Translations under genes and position numbers: made by a program
In this document: one piece after another, positions 43,295 to 54,320 of the stretch
Numbering within the stretch: the first letter of the stretch is position 1
Layout of the letters: each line of letters starts with the position of its first letter
Notes under the pieces: generated by a model
What the model was told of the DNA's origin: nothing
Databases searched by the model: none
What the model saw: the letters and a program-made list of their open reading frames with translations, nothing else
Assembly (NCBI GenBank): GCA_024036415.1
Contig: JAMWET010000677.1
Coordinates: 40,001-104,000 of the forward strand
Direction: 5' to 3'
DNA: 64,000 nucleotides
DNA from: Prochilodus magdalenae
Lineage: Eukaryota > Chordata > Actinopteri > Characiformes > Prochilodontidae

Positions 43295-43985
43295 ACAGGA
43301 ATGAGATCTGATGGGTAGGTTTGACGCTGTGAGACATACGAATGATTTAAGTTTCATGCTTAGCCTCGTAAGCAAAGATGACCCTTATCGCAGTACCTCA
43401 CCCTGACCCGGCAGCCACAATTGTAGACATTAGGCGAGAACTGATGCCCTTCAGGAGCTATCCTGTTAGCGCAAGTGCTGTTACAGCTGCACAAGGCAGG
43501 ACTAGATGACTACCATGTCAAGGTCAGCAAAGAATGCTATGGTGTCGTGCCAGACTGTCATAGTGTCCATCAGTATGGCGGCAGGTCATCTTCAGTCCCG
43601 AGTCTTGCTTTTGTCTTGGACACCATTAGAACCCCATTAGGTTGGTGTAGCTCAGTGGGTAACACCACTACTCAGGGTGTCACCTCTACGTGTGGGAGAC
43701 TGGGGTTCGAATCCCAGTCTGGGTGACTATGCTGGGCTACACCAATAAGAGTCCTTGGGCAAGACTCCTAACACTACACTGGCCTACCTGTAATCATTAA
43801 CCTCTGGATAAGAGCGTCAGCTAAATGCCGTAAATGTAATGTAACCCTCTACCACTCCATGCTGAAAGTTCTGGCATGTTACTTTAGCCCTACTTCTGAA
43901 TGCCTAGCTCAGTAAATAATGCCCATATCAGTTTGAGTTTATCTTAATTTATAGATCCTGGTAACCTTTACCCTCCTTCCCAATA
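43295..43985 (+). pseudogene. Tc1/mariner-like copy carrying a SINE
   Basis: Same family as 39290-40125: ATGGGTAGGTTTGACGCTG, CTTATCGCAGTACCTCACC, GCTATGGTGTCGTGCCAGAC and TTGCTTTTGTCTTGG. It then continues after the SINE with CCATATCAGTTTGAG and GGTAACCTTTACCCTCC. The SINE at 43640-43842 interrupts it after the CTTGGACACC stretch. Confidence 0.55.
43640..43842 (+). mobile_element. tRNA-derived SINE, best copy
   Basis: Starts GGTTGGTGTAGCTCAGTGG with an A box at 43648-43658 (TAGCTCAGTGG) and a perfect B box at 43704-43714 (GGTTCGAATCC). These are the internal RNA polymerase III promoter of a tRNA-like gene. The body is ACACCAATAAGAGTCCTTGG, GCAAGACTCCTAACACTAC. The 3' end CTCTGGATAAGAGCGTCAGC, TAAATGCCGTAAATGTAAT is shared with the L2 LINEs here, so L2 machinery presumably mobilised it. 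It is not a functional tRNA: the region after the head is unrelated to a tRNA fold. Confidence 0.9.
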
Positions 43986-44593
43986 GCACTGCAATCCCAC
44001 ACTTCCTTCTGGGTGCGGCTATTCTTTTGAATGAGTGTTTTTACATGATTAAATTACCCTGAAATTTAGGATTAGAATTCCTTTAAAAACACTTTGGATG
44101 GACGATTAGTATCTGACCCTTTGTAACTTTCAACTTTCCTAACCTCAGCTGTGTTCAGTTATAATTAGTTCCTAATTCCTTCTTGTTTTTTTTTTTTTTG
44201 ACTTCCTTTCTGTTCTGCTGGTGAAAGCTTAGTTGCTTAGCTTTTGCTCCACCTCTCTTTTTCGATTTTTTGGCTTTTCATTTTAATATCAAAGTTGAAA
44301 AGAGAAGATTATAGTGTTTAACAAATGTCAGTTCCTACGTAGATAGATGGTGGATAGACTCTTGGGAATTGCAGGGAACGGTTCCTGAGGTGATTTAAAT
44401 TTTTTTAACACCTGTTCAAATGAAGCTGCTTTTATTTCCACTCGAATGGTTATTTTACTAAATTCCGGGGGCTTTGTAGAGGTGGGTGGTGCAGCCTAAA
44501 ACCATATATCCCCTAAACTGTTTAAAGTACAATCAAGATTTCATAAAAATGAAAAATCACGGCGAAGAAAATAAAAAGCGGTACAGTACATAC
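43986..44593. other. No recognised feature
   Basis: T-rich and AT-rich sequence; no coding or repeat hallmark. Confidence 0.3.
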
Positions 44594-45040
44594 TGTAACG
44601 ATTGGGTTGAGGCGGGATGCAAGTGCATAGTGGATTTATTGGAATGAGTCCGGGTAACAGGGGTCAACACACAAGTTGGTATTATCAACGGCATGTCCAT
44701 AAATTGAAAGCAGAAACAAAACTCTGATAAAGAACAGAAGGCGGAGACAAACAAAACAGACAACAGCTCAGACTTAACACAGGGGACAGAACAGACCAGA
44801 AATACCAAGGAGACAACAGATTGGAACAAACACAGGGCAAACAGCAGAGACTTCACAAACCGACAGGGCAAACAAAGGGGTCTTAATACACGTCCTAATA
44901 GGCAACAGATAGGTCTCAGGTGTGGGAGTGGGCGGAGCTAGGGGAAGCAGCAAGAGCTGTGCTAAAACAAAGTAACCAGAGGGGGCGTTGTGAGACACCA
45001 CCAGGGACAGGCAGACTGATAGACAGACAGAGATGTAACA
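44594..45040 (-). mobile_element. Solo LTR with 5-bp target duplication, inverted
   Basis: A 447-bp element with TGTAACGATTGGGTTGAGG at the left and CAGAGATGTAACA at the right, so TG...CA on either strand. CATAC flanks both sides (44589-44593 and 45041-45045). Orientation is minus, judged by an inverted AATAAA at 44635 and the GC box GAGTGGGCGGAGC. The 97- and 104-codon minus frames and a 79-codon plus frame are incidental. Confidence 0.82.
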
Positions 45041-45116
45041 CATACGTCTCCATGTCCAAGTGTCCACTCCACATAAAACATCAACTGGTCAACATGCTAA
45101 AGGAAATATATAAAAA

Positions 45117-45262
45117 TTGTCGCTGTCCAATGAAAACCACGTATCTCCATTTTTGGTGAGTATTAATTTTTTTGCATCATTTGATCACATGTTGACATTG
45201 GGTGGGCATTTCATGGTGAATGGATCAACAAAACTATCCAAAACATGCATGGAAAAATGTGA
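45117..45262 (+). mobile_element. Partial copy of the GCTGTCC MITE family
   Basis: TTGTCGCTGTCCAATGAAAA starts it, then ACGTATCTCCATTTTTGG and TTTGCATCATTTGATCACAT. The right half is missing; a (GA)n run takes its place. Confidence 0.65.
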
Positions 45263-45315
45263 GAGAGAGAGAGAGAGAGACAGAGTGAGAGGGAGAGAGA
45301 GAGAGAGAGAGAGAG
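45261..45315. repeat. (GA)n microsatellite
   Basis: GA dinucleotides with few interruptions (CAGAGTGAGAGG). Confidence 0.95.
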
Positions 45316-45364
45316 TTGGAGAGGAGTTATTTATCTGGACAGGATACATTTTGCATTAATGCAT

Positions 45365-45600
45365 CTACAGACTGCAGTCCATCTGTTTCTCTGCATTCTT
45401 TGCTAGTCCCATTATAGCCTGTTCTTTAATTGTGAGGACGCCTACGGGACCCCCACAGAGCAGTATTATTTGGACAGTGCACATCATTCTTAGCACTGCA
45501 CTAGCACCCTGACAATGGTGGTGGTGCATTAGTGCTGTGCTGGTACAAGTGGATCAGACACAGCAGTGCTGCTGTAGTGTTTAAACACTGTGTCCAGAGT
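45365..45600 (+). repeat. Otophysan dispersed hairpin repeat, second partial copy
   Basis: TACAGACTGCAGTCCATCTG, GGGACCCCCACAGAGCAGTA, GGTGGTGGTGCATTAGTGC and GTGGATCAGACACAGCAGTG, in the same order as 19748-19985 and extending further left. Confidence 0.55.
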
Positions 45601-46079
45601 ACACTGTATTATGGTGTATGGTTTACCTTGGTTAGAGTGCAGCAGAGCCCTCACTGTGGGGCGGATGGGTGGGTAATCGTTGATAAACCAGGGCCAAGGC
45701 TAGGTAGCAGACAAACGGGCTAAACCGACGGTCTGCTGGCTGCCTAGAGACACAGGATCCACAAAATTGAGGCTGTGTCAGACCATATAGTCTGAAACTA
45801 GGTCTGCTCCATATCAGATACCTCACAACTAAGGCCGTCATTGTTAACAAAGTCAATACTGATCATAATTTTGATGCACTGCGTCTCACATAAACGTGGA
45901 TTAGACCTGAAGAGTATATAGGTCTAAATTAAGCCACCCAAACAGGCTACCGTTACTTACACACTCCTCGTCTAAACAGCCGCGGTATCTGCTCTAGTTC
46001 TTTAGGAATAAACCAAAAAGCAGGCTGCACATTCTCTCCTTACGAAATTCAGTTTCTCAATATAAGTGATCAAAGAACG

Positions 46080-48443
46080 AAAAGACACTCGTTTTCACTA
46101 ACCACAGTCTACAGGCCACCAGGGCCCTACTGAGTTCTTATAGTAATTTGCTGACTTTTTATCAGGCCTAGTAGCAATTTCAAATAAAGTAATAATTGAT
46201 GGAGATTTTAATATCCACCTAGACAAACCACAGGGCCCACTAAGTAAGGCGTTTTTATCCATCTTAGACTCGTTTAGTATCCCTCAGAATACAATGGGAC
46301 CAACTCATTACCGCAGCCATAGTAATGAGTACTATTCTTCCTCAGACCACAGCAGTCTCAGATCCTTGTCTAATCTCATACGAAATCAGCTTCAGTCATA
46401 CTATAGGTTTATCCACACAATACTGTGTTAAGCATGTTATGACAGATATTCAGACCAAATGCTTGGAGGACAATTTTTACTCTACTTTAAATAAGCTGGC
46501 TCCATTAAAACGTAAAAGCATTAGGATGAAAAGACTTGCTCCGTGGTACAACTATCACATTCGAGCTCTAAAACAGACTGTCAGACAACTACAGAGTAAA
46601 TGGTGACTGACTAAATTTGAAGTATCCCAGTCTGCCTGAAAGGATAGCCTCATAGACTATAGAAGAGCTTCAACTGTAGCACGTTCTGGTTATCTATCTT
46701 CACTGATTGACAATAACAAGAAAAATCCGAGATTATTATTTAGCACAATCTCTAAATTCACCAAGAGTCAATCTGCGGCTGAGCCCCAGATACCGTAAGC
46801 ATGCAATAACGATGTTTTTATGAATTTCTTCAATAATGAAATTGAAATGACTAGACTAAATATACAAAATGCACAACTAACAGCTTCAAGAATACCGCCC
46901 TGTACATCTAATGCCGATCTAGAGCACAGTTTGACTACTGCGGAAGGCTGGGATCTTTTACTCTACTCCATCAAACAGAGCTATTCCAAATTATTTCATC
47001 CTCATGATGATCTGCATGCTTACTAGATCCAATTCCGACTAGTTTACTCAAGAAAGTTTTTTCCGAAAATGACCAAGCCTGTTCTGTAGAGCCTTCTGGA
47101 ACCTGTAAAACCTTGTAGGAGTAACAGGAATATCTCGTTCATGGTTCAGATCACACAAAACTTAAGTATGGTGTTCCACAAGGCTCTGTCTTAGGACCTA
47201 TTTGATTTACCTTATACTGTATATGTTACCACTGCTATACCATAGCCAGAATATATAGCATCAATTTCCACTGCTATACCAAAGACACACAATTGTATAT
47301 ATCAGCTAGACCAGATGATACACTTCAACTTAATAACAGCGGCTTTACAATCTCAAAAAACAATTTAAAAACGATTTAAGTTGGTTTTAAAGATGGAAAG
47401 AGAGGCAGAAGTGCGAATAGACGAAGGTAAGGAGTTCCAGAGTGTGGGGGCATCAACACTAAACGACCTGCCACCCATAGAGGAAAGCCTGAACCTAGGA
47501 ACAGCTAGGAGACCGGAGTCAGAGGACCTTAGCTTATGAGATGGAGCATAAGGATGTAAGAGGGCCAACAGATAGGTGGTGCTAGGTGCTAGTCCAGGCA
47601 AGGTTTTAAAGGTGAGTAGCAGGATTTAGGTAGAGGATACAGGATGCAAGATAGGGGACTGTGTTAAAGGCATAATAGACTGTTAGCGCAAGTGTATACA
47701 AGCTGTATGCATTATCATTTAATCTTAATAGCTTCTTAGTCACACCAGGTACATCTGTAAAGCGTCTTGGTGTCACGATCGATCCTGATCTGGCCTTTGA
47801 TGAGCATATTACTAATATCAGTAAAATAGCTTTTCTACAACTATTCAATATTGCGAAATTAAGAAATGCACTGTCCCTACAGGATGCAGAGAAGCCTTTA
47901 TTACTTCAAGGCTGGATTAGCATAAGGTCCTGCTTTCTGGTTGTTCCAGCAAAAGCCTTAACAAACTTCAGCTAGTCCAAACCGCTCCGAGTCCTTACAA
48001 GAACTAGAAAGTTTGACCATGTCAGTCCAGTCTTATCTAACTTACACTAGTTACCAGTTAAATTCCACATTGATTATAAAATTCATCTTCTGAGATATAA
48101 AGCTCTAATCGGCCTCACTCCTATTTACCTCACTGAACTTATCTCGTACTATAATTCGTCATGTGACCTTAGGTCTTAAAGTGCGGGTTCTCTATTAGTG
48201 CCTAGAATTAACAAAGTTACATCAGGAGGCGGAGCCTTTTCATACAAGGCCCCCCAGCTTTGGAATAACCTACCAGTCAGTGTTCGGGACCCGGTCACAT
48301 CCTCAGTCTCTAAATCCAGGCTTAAAACCATCTGTTCAGATGAGCTCTTGGTAATTAGTTTTTCTGCTAGACAGAGTGTTTGGAAAGCTGGGAATGTTGG
48401 TGCTGTCGTCCCGCTGCTCTTCATGTTCGCTCAGGTTTGTTGA
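46080..48443 (+). pseudogene. L2 LINE ORF2 pseudogene (EN plus RT)
   Basis: Pieces in order: an endonuclease motif from 46186 (IIDGDFNIHLDKPQGPLSK); the EN-RT linker in frame 46325-46606 (FYSTLNKLAPLKRKSIRMKR, LAPWYNYHIRALKQTVRQLQ); an RT motif near 47165 (YGVPQGSVLGPI, strongly diagnostic), followed by a stop; then after the insert VKRLGVTIDPDLAFDEHITN, KLRNALSLQDAEK; and finally a C-terminal frame 48198-48443 (FSYKAPQLWNNLPVSVRD, SRLKTICSDELL). Many stops and frameshifts. It cannot make an active protein. Order and motifs identify a non-LTR reverse transcriptase of the L2/CR1 group. Confidence 0.82.
47350..47645 (-). pseudogene. Second LINE RT fragment nested antisense
   Basis: The minus frame 47601-47365 gives YLLALLHPYAPSHKLRSSDS, GLLAVPRFRLSSMGGRSFSV and APTLWNSLPSSIRTSASL. 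These are the C-terminal RT residues of a different L2/CR1-type LINE. It is preceded in reverse by KPCLD-like LAPST. It splits the host LINE between a RT motif and LGVTIDPDL. No clear target duplication was found. Confidence 0.7.
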
Positions 48444-49136
48444 CAGTGGAGCAGAGGGGTGCTCTCATGTCTTTGTGACCTTCTGGCTCTCTGCCGGAGT
48501 CACTGCTGCACTCTGTGATCACCATATAGTGTATTCAAATCTTCAAATCTTCTGTCAAAGCTAACCATTGGTATGTTCTGTTTGCCTGAGCTGAACTGCT
48601 GCCCATCCTGTGCGGTCTGATTCTGTTACTACATCTACTTGACTGGGAGCCACTGCTTGCCTTAACCACCACCTGGCCTGCGTCCTGCTGACCCATCTGA
48701 TGACCCTGCTATTTAATTACAGACTAATCAGACATTTATTCCTATACCTTACAAAACACTGAACACTCCTTCCCTTTGCTTGTTATATGGTGTTGACCCG
48801 AGGAGGATGGATTCCCCTTTTGAGTCTTGGTTCCTCTCAAAGTTTCTTCCTCTTGAACTGAGGGGGTTTCTCCTTGCCTCTGGCTTGCTCACTGGGGGCT
48901 TGGATACCATATTCTTTGTCACAACAACATCTGTTGTAAAAAGTGCTATATAAACACATGTTGACTCGACTTGACTCAAGTTAAAACTGATAGCCTGAAT
49001 TGGTGCAGCCTTTGCCTTATGAAATCTGGCTGTGGCTAATCTGTCCAAAAAGTAGCAAACCCAGGATGAACATAACTTGATACCTGGCGCAAACCAACTT
49101 TGCAAAATAGACTTTTTGGAGGCTGTTGAGCTGCCT

Positions 49137-49137
<1 letters not shown>

Positions 49138-49185
<48 letters not shown>

Positions 49186-49186
49186 C

Positions 49187-49227
<41 letters not shown>
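49138..49227. repeat. (ATCT)n microsatellite, about 90 bp
   Basis: About 22 ATCT units with one ATCC interruption. Confidence 0.97.
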
Positions 49228-50154
49228 ATGTTGGTTTGGTGTGGAATTCTCTAGAAACTTGACAGTACCCCAGAATCCAAACACCTGTGCCTCACCTGGT
49301 CCCCGTTCACCTCAGCATTATGTTCTCCACTCTCTCTCTCTTTGTTCCTCTCTTCACCCACCCACTCCTCCTCCTCCTCCTCCACCTCCTTTTATTTTTA
49401 CTGAACTGATACCCGATTTGTACCTGGTAATTTTTAAGCGTCCGAGTTTCAAAGGTCACTTTGCGGCTCTGTGTAATTAATTAAATTAGGCCTGGGCGGG
49501 GGCCGCGAGATGTATGTGTTGTGCAGCACCTTGAGATGAAGGCATGAGAAAGTACAGCATAAATAAGATTTATAGCCCTGTTTGCCCCAGCAAGAGAACA
49601 CTGTGCCGGCTGCCCGCAGAATCTGGCTGGGCTGCAGAGACCGGCCTAACGCCGAGATCAATTTCTCACGGCTGCATTCGGCCCTTTCGTCTTTAATAAC
49701 ACTCCTTTGGCGTTTATGTATTTTTCCCTGACACGTTTATATGGCAATTTGTTAATGAAGAGAATCCCCAAAGTGAATGAGAATAGCCTGCGTGATGAAC
49801 GCTCTAGGTTACAGTTCCTTGGTTAGCATGACTCGTAGGGGATTATTAGCTTATGCTGAGATAATGGCATAAATTCAGTGCTGGAGTGATGAAACTTCCA
49901 TGCCCTTCAGCCATTGTGTTGCTCAGGTATACCAGTTTCCCAATTTATGCAGGGTATTAGGTAATGCATTTACTTTTCAAACTTATGAAGTATGAAAATA
50001 TATGGTTTTCATGTTTACACATACTATGTTTATGCTAATGCATAAGCTCACTGGAGAAAAAGAAATTAGCCACATGTGACTCAAACATGCCTAATAATGT
50101 GTAACATGTGTCCACAAGCACAAATAGCTGTGATTGGATTAGGCATGGACAGGA
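49228..50154. other. No gene; strong candidate conserved non-coding block
   Basis: 49430-49800 is free of repeats, GC-balanced, with words such as TTAATTAAATTAGG, CCTTTCGTCTTTAATAACAC and CAATTTGTTAATGAAGAG. This looks to me like a conserved enhancer-type element. It is judged from texture alone, not alignment. Confidence 0.3.
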
Positions 50155-50455
50155 CAAGTTAACACTCTTGCATCAAAAAATTTGTGCAGTTGGGCCAGAT
50201 TTGGTGGATGCCTTCCCTGGCCCCATTTTGAGGAGAGTTTCCTGTAGACTGGGATTTTAGCCACTGCTGGTAGACCTGTATTACCATACGCTTCCATACG
50301 CCTGCAGATTCAGCTACTTCCTTCACAATATGGTCTTTGACCACGCCCAAACACAGTCCCTCCTTTTAGCCAGTCATTAACATCTGCTTTGGACTAATTT
50401 TCCACACATGAAACGAGACATTCACTGCACTGTACCACCTCTTCTCAATCTATGG
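50155..50455 (-). pseudogene. Transposase helix-turn-helix fragment, inverted
   Basis: Minus frame 50350-50159 gives VKDHIVKEVAESAGVWKRMV, IQVYQQWLKSQSTGNSPQN. The helix-turn-helix matches the copy at 40140-40470; relatives read EIAESAGVS-K-TV-R-Y-Q-W. It is an open frame of 63 codons but lacks the catalytic part. Confidence 0.6.
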
Positions 50456-51582
50456 ATCCTATCACTCACAACCTGAAGGTATATATTTCGCCCAGTATTT
50501 ATAGGAGCCTAAAGTTACTACCACCTTAAAGACACAAGGTGACTAATTTTTTTGTACAGCTAGCTCATATGTGAGTATCACTAATTATCCGGCAATGCAG
50601 TTATAAAACTGCATTTATCTTTTTTATTATCTTTTTTTCCCTAATTTTTATTTATTAATTGCTAGTTAGTTTTTGTCATATTGAATACTGAAATATCCTA
50701 AAGCATACTTTAAAATATGCTTCTGTATGCTGAATACAATAAATTAATACACTGATGATAATTAAATATATATTTGTTTGAATGCCTGAGTACGTTATGA
50801 AATAGGTCTGTTCACTGACATTCATTTACAGTTTCTTGACTACGTTAGGACAAAATGTTCACTCCAGTGGGTTTAGGTAATGCTTTAAGTTACAAAAAAA
50901 AAAAAAAATACAAACAATAAAAAAACCAAGTCAAAAAGCCAAATTTCTTTCTTATATACTTCCCAGAAGCGCTGTTAACCCATTTATATGCCCATAAAGA
51001 GACTGAGGTGATTCCACCTGTGCCCTGACCCCTAAGTATCAACTTTCCCGGGGGTTTAAATATGTATATTTTTAATTAATTTTTTTAAAATTCTATATTA
51101 AAATGTGTTAGCTATTCACTGCAGAAACAACAAGTGGGCTGGGCCTTATGTTAGCCATACCCCTGAATTTTCATAGCAGGAGGTGAGACAGCATCCTTGT
51201 CCCTCATGGCCACATGGTAAGGAGTCAAGTCCCTTTGATTGTCCCACAATGTAGCAACACCAAAACACCTTTCTGCAATGAAGTCAACCTTTTTTGTGTG
51301 TTTAAATGAAAAATATGAAAATTATGTGTTGAGCTGTGTACTGACTAGCACCTTTGAGTTCACACTATTGGACACCCTCTAGAATTTTACAGTCACATTA
51401 TATTTATTTATTTATTTATTTTTGCATAATTAGAGAAATAGGAAATGTCCAGGCTCCACTTTCACTGGCTAGGACAATCATTGAAAATGGTTGTGCGGTG
51501 ATGGGACAAAGCGAGAGGGAACAGTATGATGAATCTTTATTAATTATTTGTTTACAAACAAATAATTAATGACAAATAGTCA
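50456..51582. other. No recognised feature
   Basis: AT-rich, with a poly-A run near 50894-50909. Nothing else is recognised. Confidence 0.3.
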
Positions 51583-51665
51583 ATACATTTACATTTAAGG
51601 CATTTAGCAGACGCTCTTATCCAGAGCGACTTACAACCGTGCTTAGTGTTCCAATAGCTTAGTCC
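51583..51665 (-). repeat. L2 LINE 3'-tail fragment, inverted
   Basis: TTTACATTTAAGGCATTTAG, CAGACGCTCTTATCCAGAGC, GACTTACAACCGTGCTTAGT. It matches inverted 11575-11655 base for base in most positions, including the GCACGG before the tail. It is therefore a truncated LINE of that same subfamily, not a SINE. Confidence 0.75.
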
Positions 51666-52049
51666 ATAGCTTCCTCATTTACATAAAAACCAGGGAGCAA
51701 TATTCGCAAGATTCATACCAGGTTGCATGAGCTGCTAAACCTTTACCTTTACCTGACTGGTGCATGTGTCTGTCTGATGCACGTGATTCTTTTGCAGTCT
51801 CTCAAATTCAGAAAGTGTATCTGTTGCAGAGCATCTGTGTCGCTGACATCATATCGCTGAGGTCAAGAATGGACTCCGTCGTGCAACCAAGCGAATTGCT
51901 TAGAGGTCAGAGGGGGCAGTTCTGTGTGGAAAAGCAGCCCATGCAGCCAGGAATAGGAATCAAAAGAGTCTGTACTGTATTCAAATACAGGTAGAGTGCC
52001 TGTGCCTGGAGAAACAAGTGCTTCATTTGTTTGTATTCTAGTAAGAAGT

Positions 52050-52266
52050 TGTTTGTGTGGCACAGCCGATAACACCACTACCCGCCAGGGACCTGCCACC
52101 CCATGTGGGAGATGGGGGTTCAATTACAGGTCTAGTTAACTATGCTGTGCAACACCAATAAGAGTCCCTGGGCAAGACTCCTAACACTACATTGGCCTAA
52201 CAGCAATTCAAATATCATTGTAAACTGCTCTGGATTAGAGCCTTAGCTATATACCATAAATGTAAA
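52050..52266 (+). mobile_element. tRNA-derived SINE, diverged
   Basis: Head TGTTTGTGTGGCACAGCCGA, diverged A box. The B box reads GGTTCAATTAC at 52117-52127 instead of GGTTCGAATCC. The body ACACCAATAAGAGTCCCTGG, GCAAGACTCCTAACACTAC is well kept, and the tail CTCTGGATTAGAGCCTTAGC is mutated. The broken promoter suggests an old copy. Confidence 0.8.
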
Positions 52267-52389
52267 CAGTGCTTAAACTATTGTTCAGTATATTAAAAGC
52301 TGGTAACCATCTTATATATTAATAAAATTATTTCAATATCAAGCATGCATTATATATAATATAAGAAAATGGTTAATGTAATAATATGA

Positions 52390-54320
52390 TCTTTGGCACA
52401 ACTGGTTATGTGTGAATTGTGCCTTTATGAACTATTATCAAGCTGACATCTGATCAGTAACATATCATACCAATAATTACTAATTATGTAACTGCTTATT
52501 ACAATATTATTGAGCCGGAACTACGGTTACTAGAGTTATAAATCTGTCTACTAACACAATGTTAAGATAGTACTGGTGTTGTATACTCCAGACAGTTTAG
52601 CTAGAGCTTTGGGTTAGAGCTGCAGCTACAAGGCTAACACTAGAAACACTAGCAGCAATATTCACCCCAATTTTCTTCTTCTCAAAAACCTCTGTCAACC
52701 CATTCAGTCTGTGTCTGGGTTTTTATTAACATTGCCACATCTATGTTGATGGATAAGAGACTGATGGGATTTTCCCAAAGCCCACAGTGTGTATTTGTCA
52801 AAAAAAAAAAAAAAAGTTTTTGTGGTTCTATGAATTATTAATCTGTATCTACTGACAGCATGTTAGGTTTTTATTATCAAGCCATTGAAAATCTTATCAA
52901 ATTGAATAACTGATAACTAACCTATAATGCCAATAACTACTGAATAATTAGCGACTGATTACAGCGTTATTAATTAACATGAGTAAATTAAGGATAATAA
53001 TCTATGGTACAACATGTTATGTCATAAATTACAATACATTTACAATAACTTACGAAGCCAATATTACTAGTTATTACTAATTAATTGCTACTTATTATGA
53101 CATTAGCATGCAGCAAGCAGGGAAAATCAAGCAGCATTTTCTATATTGCAACGTCAGCTGTTCTTTATTGTGCTCTTATCAAGCCTTACCAAATCAACTG
53201 CTACTAACTAACTAACTAACTTATCAAGTTAATGATTAGTAATGAGCTAGCTGCATAATAGTTTATCATTAAGCAGAAAGCAGGAGATATTAAGCATAAT
53301 ACTTTATTGCATAATGTGCTATGTGTCCATTATTATGCCTTTATTAAGCCTAATCAAGCCAATAGCTGTAAATGAGTTTATTAAGACAGTAGCCATTAAT
53401 CGACTAGCTGCAAATTACTATATTAGTAAGCAGTAACTAAGCAGTGAATTATTATTAAGCTCTCATAAGCCTGATCAATCCAAAAGCTGGTAGCGAACCT
53501 TTAAAGCTAATAGCTATTATTTAATTAGCCATTATTTAATTGTTACTTAATTATTAAAGCACATTAAACATAATCTATAGCAAAACATGTTGAGTAATTA
53601 TTAGTTAATAATATTAATTGTAAAATTATTCAATTATTATTGGATTAAATTAATATGATCAACTTAAAAATATTAGTCCATCAAGCCCAACGTTGTCCAT
53701 AAACTCAACCCATTAAGTACCAATTAACTAAATGCTTATTACTAAATTATACTAGTATGTAGGTTATATTTAGCATAATAATCTGAAGCACAGCATTTTA
53801 GGTTTTCATGCTTATTATGCTACCAAGCCATTAGTCCATAATAAGATTATTCTGCCAATAATGTCTAATTATTTGTAATTGTCTAGTTGCTTATTACTAT
53901 ATTACTGAGCAGTAAATAAAGTGGATTATTGTTATGCCCTTGAAAGCCTGATTAATCCAATAGCTGGCAAATACCCTATAGGCCAATAACTATTAATTAA
54001 ATGAACACTTATTGGTTCGATATTAAGAAGTGATTAGCACAACATGCTAGTTATCCAATATTAAAGATTTTTAAAAATAACAACTGGCAACAAACTCGAT
54101 TACACAAACAAAACTGATTAACTATCAATTAATTAATCAATAAACTGCTTATTACTACATTCTTCTAGTAACTTTAAATTAAGTTTAATAATCTATAACA
54201 CAGCATAATAGCATTATGGACTTATTATGCCTTATCAAGCCAAAAGAAATGGTAATGAGATTATTTTGCCATTAACTTCTTATAAACCAGCTGATAATTA
54301 ATGTTATTAAGTATTTAGAA
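52390..54320. repeat. Degenerate AT-rich tandem repeat, ~145-bp period
   Basis: Recurring landmarks with irregular spacing: GCTTATTAC(T)A(T)ATTA and its variants near 52494, 52951, 53086, 53255, 53406, 53733, 53888, 54006, 54147 and 54290; AAGCC(T)ATCAAGCC; CCAATA(A/G)CTACTAAT; GCATAATAATCTATAGCACA. Units are heavily mutated and differ in length, with other sequence possibly inserted at 52550-52850. It is AT-rich and non-coding. Interspersed ATTAAT words recur in most units. An estimate of 12 to 13 units is rough. Confidence 0.6.

Larger units (their letters stand above)
45960..48985 (+). mobile_element. Long L2-clade LINE with endonuclease and RT remnants
   Basis: A 3-kb copy with EN, linker, RT and 3' UTR still in order. 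The tail is TGTTGTAAAAAGTGCTATAT, AAACACATGTTGACTCGACT, a form of the TTGACTTGA ends typical of fish L2 elements. Preceding it are CTCAAAGTTTCTTCCTCTTG and GCCTCTGGCTTGCTCACTGG, a recurrent part of this family's 3' UTR. An antisense LINE fragment (47350-47645) interrupts the RT region. Confidence 0.8.

Noticed and set aside
43640..43720. Functional tRNA gene
   Set aside because: A and B boxes are those of a SINE head; the rest does not form a tRNA, and an L2-type tail follows.
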